NCBI GenBank assembly: GCA_003220225.1
Contig: QHRU01000057.1
Location: 62,001-126,000, forward strand
Length of the DNA stretch: 64,000 bases
Source of the DNA: Candidatus Rokuibacteriota bacterium
GTDB taxonomy: Bacteria > Methylomirabilota > Methylomirabilia > Rokubacteriales > CSP1-6
Direction: 5' to 3'
Shown here: positions 61,980 to 64,000 of the stretch, piece after piece
Layout of the letters: each line of letters begins with the position of its first letter
Numbering within the stretch: the stretch's first letter is position 1
Made by a program: the position numbers and the translations under genes
Notes under the pieces: generated by a model
Database searches by the model: none
What the model was told of the DNA's origin: nothing
What the model saw: the letters and a program-made list of their open reading frames with translations, nothing else

Positions 61980-63008
61980 ATGCATGTCACGCTCTCGCAA
62001 CGCCAGCCTCCGCCGCTGCCGGAATTCGCGGACGAGAGCCGCATCGCCGCCGAAGGGCAGAAGGACGGCGAGCGCAACATTCCGGAGATGGGCTCCTACA
62101 CGCCCGCTCCATTCGAGCAGGCGTTGATCTCGAATGGCGAGCAAGCCGTGCAGCAGATCTTCAAGGCCGCCTCGAGCAGGATCTCCAAGCTTCGGCCGGT
62201 CGTCGAGGCGTACCAGCGCCAGCTCGACGAGCTCCAGCGCCGCATCCGGCCGATCGCCGAGGCCTACAAGGTGCGCTCGGCGGAGCTGGGGCGGGATGCG
62301 ATGATCGTCTTCCCACGAGTCTTTCACTGGGCGCTGATCGCGTTCCTGGCGGTCGGCGAGTTCCCGCTGAACACCGTCGTCTTCCGCCTCTTCGGTGAAG
62401 CGGAGTACCTGACGTATGTGATGGCCTCGACGCTGGCCATCACGATTCCGTTGATCGGCGTGTTCATCGGCGTCCACGTGCGGCACGTCGTTCCGAAGTG
62501 GCTCGGCAACCTCCTGATCGGCATCTTGACGCCGGTGGTGGTGGCGGCCACGCTCTACGCGGTCAGCCTGCTCCGCAACACGTACATCACCTCTCAGTTC
62601 TCGGGCAACGGGCAGGTCTCGGCCGAGGGCAACCAGATGGCGTACGCGCTGTTCGCCCTCAACGCCCTGGTGTTCTTCGCGGCCACCGTCGCCTCGTACT
62701 TCGCCCACGATCCCGACGAACGGCTCGACGGCTTCCATCTCTCGCTGCGGACGCTGGATCGCACGATGAACGACATCCGGACGAAGCTCTACGAGGTCGG
62801 CACCCAGCTCAACGGCGAGATCGAGCAGGCGAAGAGCCAGATCGAGCAGATCCGAGCCCTCACGAATCAGCGCGTGCAGCTCTACCGGCAGAGCAACATC
62901 CGCCATCGCCGGCTGCTGCCGCCGCCGTCATTCCGGAGGGACGCGGAGTTCCCGCCGCTGCCGTGGTGGCCGGAAGTCTCCCTGAACAATCACCACGAGG
63001 GAAAGTGA
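61980..63008 (+). CDS. Membrane protein with flanking coiled-coil regions
   Basis: A 342-residue protein. N-terminal about 100 residues are Pro-rich then helical with coiled-coil character (VEAYQRQLDELQRRIRPIAE). Four hydrophobic helices follow (WALIAFLAVGEFPLNTVVF, YVMASTLAITIPLIGVFIG, LLIGILTPVVVAATLYAVSL, and ALFALNALVFFAATVASYF). The C-terminal part after YFAHDPDERLDG is again coiled coil (EIEQAKSQIEQIRALTNQRV). 5 nt after the first gene; ATGA-type overlap with the third. Confidence 0.78.
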   Translation: MHVTLSQRQPPPLPEFADESRIAAEGQKDGERNIPEMGSYTPAPFEQALISNGEQAVQQIFKAASSRISKLRPVVEAYQRQLDELQRRIRPIAEAYKVRSAELGRDAMIVFPRVFHWALIAFLAVGEFPLNTVVFRLFGEAEYLTYVMASTLAITIPLIGVFIGVHVRHVVPKWLGNLLIGILTPVVVAATLYAVSLLRNTYITSQFSGNGQVSAEGNQMAYALFALNALVFFAATVASYFAHDPDERLDGFHLSLRTLDRTMNDIRTKLYEVGTQLNGEIEQAKSQIEQIRALTNQRVQLYRQSNIRHRRLLPPPSFRRDAEFPPLPWWPEVSLNNHHEGK

Positions 63009-63814
63009 TGCGCCGTCAACGGCCGTGGATGGTGTGGCTCCTGGGGCTCCTGGCGCTGCCGGCGCTGGCCCTGGCCGCCGGGTGCACGCGATCGTCGCAG
63101 GCCTCCCCGCAGCGGGGCACCGCGGTCGTCGCCTTCGTGGACTTCTCCGCCAGCGTGGGGGGAAATGATCGGGTGGCGTTCAAGCGAGAGATCGAGAAGC
63201 AGATCCTGCCGTGGCTGCAGCCCGGCGATAGTTTCCTCCTCGCCCCCATCCACGACAAGACACTGACCGAGTTCCGGCCGCTCGTGGAGGGCGAGCTCCC
63301 GCCCCGGGCCCAGTTCAACGGTTGGATGAACAACGTCATCAAATTCAACCGGCAGGCGAAGGAGACCGACGCGCGGATCGTCCAGGTCAAAGAGACGCTC
63401 CAAACCCAGACCGCCGCGGCCCTGGCTCGAAGCTCCCAGGCGCGTTACACGGACATCTTCAGCTCGCTGCAGCTCGCCGAGAAGCTGTTCAGCGCCGAAT
63501 CCCGGCGCAAGGTCCTCATCCTGATGTCGGACATGATCGAGGACTATCCGCCGTACGCCTTCGATCAGATGAAGTGGACGCCCACCACGACGACCAAGAT
63601 CCTGTCAGACCTCGAGGCGAAGGGGGGCATCCCCGACCTGCGGGGCGTGTGCATCTACGTGTCGGGCGTGTCGGCTCCGACCGTCGAGCTCGCCAACCAC
63701 ATCGGACATTTCTGGGAGGCGTACTTCCAGAAGGCCGGCGCCGACCTGCACCCGAGCCGGTACGCCCACGTCCTGCTGCACTGGCCGCCGCCGAACTCCT
63801 GCCGCCCGGCCTGA
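63008..63814 (+). CDS. von Willebrand factor A-like lipoprotein
   Basis: A 268-residue protein. A hydrophobic N-terminus ends in a lipobox LAAGCTRSS, so it is probably a lipoprotein. The mature part opens with VAFVDFSASVGGNDR, the DxSxS metal-ion-dependent adhesion site of vWA domains. KVLILMSDMIEDYPPYAF is the later vWA block with a conserved Asp. The ATGA overlap with the membrane protein gene suggests stoichiometric production. vWA lipoproteins often assemble complexes; partners here would be the coiled-coil proteins encoded next to it. Confidence 0.8.
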   Translation: MRRQRPWMVWLLGLLALPALALAAGCTRSSQASPQRGTAVVAFVDFSASVGGNDRVAFKREIEKQILPWLQPGDSFLLAPIHDKTLTEFRPLVEGELPPRAQFNGWMNNVIKFNRQAKETDARIVQVKETLQTQTAAALARSSQARYTDIFSSLQLAEKLFSAESRRKVLILMSDMIEDYPPYAFDQMKWTPTTTTKILSDLEAKGGIPDLRGVCIYVSGVSAPTVELANHIGHFWEAYFQKAGADLHPSRYAHVLLHWPPPNSCRPA

Positions 63815-63844
63815 GCGACCCCGCGCCAGCCGTTCCGGCGAACG

Positions 63845-63943
63845 CTAGTTCGTCATCGCGTAGTACCGCCAGCTGCCATACAGCTGGCGCCGCCACAGCA
63901 GAGCCAACATGATCGGGGTGATCGGGCTCAGTTCTGTTTCCAT
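63845..63943 (-). CDS. Possible 32-residue hydrophobic small protein
   Basis: ATG 63943 preceded by GGAGG at 5-6 nt; encodes METELSPITPIMLALLWRRQ then a Tyr/Trp-rich end, terminated by TAG. Amphipathic single helix with a possible membrane association. Convergent with the vWA gene. No homology recognised; strength rests only on the ribosome site. Confidence 0.35.
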   Translation of the reverse strand: METELSPITPIMLALLWRRQLYGSWRYYAMTN

Positions 63944-64000
63944 GGCCGCCTCCGTCCGACGTTGGGGGCGGAGGGTACACGCGTCGTCGCCGGTGCGCAA

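Overview
High-GC bacterial chromosome segment, almost fully coding, with tight operons (many ATGA/GTGA stop-start overlaps) on both strands. There are no rRNA genes, CRISPR arrays, integrases or transposases that I can recognise. The gene mix (several branched-chain-type ABC uptake systems and orphan solute-binding proteins, enoyl-CoA hydratases, an acyl-CoA ligase, LLM flavin oxidoreductases, extradiol dioxygenases, RidA proteins, phosphoketolase) fits a soil or subsurface heterotroph of the Candidatus Rokubacteria/Methylomirabilota type. That placement is inference from gene content only.

The most striking signal is selenocysteine use. Two unrelated genes carry a single in-frame TGA exactly where their families have a reactive cysteine. 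One is an organomercurial-lyase (MerB)-like gene cut by the left edge (2-358, TGA at 212-214, aligned with MerB Cys159). The other is an exported peroxiredoxin (31123-31662 minus, TGA at 31462-31464, the peroxidatic position). Both have plausible bacterial SECIS hairpins just downstream; the merB-like one has a 6-bp stem and a GGTC loop. No selA, selB, selC or selD lies in the window.

Layout. 0.4-5.9 kb: a liv-type ABC operon with a LivM-LivG fusion, ending in an extradiol dioxygenase. 6.0-6.7 kb: an RHH/PIN toxin-antitoxin pair. 6.8-12.7 kb: a catabolic operon (cupin, enoyl-CoA hydratase, lone molybdenum hydroxylase large subunit, amidohydrolase, class C beta-lactamase-like hydrolase). 12.7-17.9 kb: an opposing CoA-dependent catabolic operon. 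18.1-19.4 kb: a livF remnant and an MFS transporter. 19.5-23.7 kb: HAD hydrolase, phosphoketolase and acetate kinase, a route from sugar phosphates to acetate. 23.7-27.0 kb: lower-GC region with a frameshifted DUF11/MopE-like surface protein. 27.0-30.8 kb: FHA, Ser/Thr kinase, TPR lipoprotein and PP2C phosphatase operon.

31.1-35.6 kb: seleno-peroxiredoxin with an LLM oxidoreductase, then a CxxCH/Vgb beta-propeller protein with a second LLM oxidoreductase. 35.7-40.5 kb: three tandem family-5 solute-binding proteins without permeases. 40.5-43.2 kb: cupin, LarA-like protein, SDR. 43.2-49.8 kb: a second liv operon behind an amidase and a VOC dioxygenase. 49.9-55.7 kb: phosphatidylserine synthase, DHA2 exporter, RidA, cyclase, UroD-like protein, acyltransferase-like membrane protein. 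55.8-56.5 kb: a Phd/PIN toxin-antitoxin locus fused by an apparent frameshift. 56.5-60.7 kb: enoyl-CoA hydratase, RidA, DUF5996, multi-S1 protein, SWIB-like mini-protein, Cys-rich mini-protein. 60.8-63.9 kb: bactofilin, divergent from an unusual three-gene operon (coiled coil, membrane protein, vWA lipoprotein).
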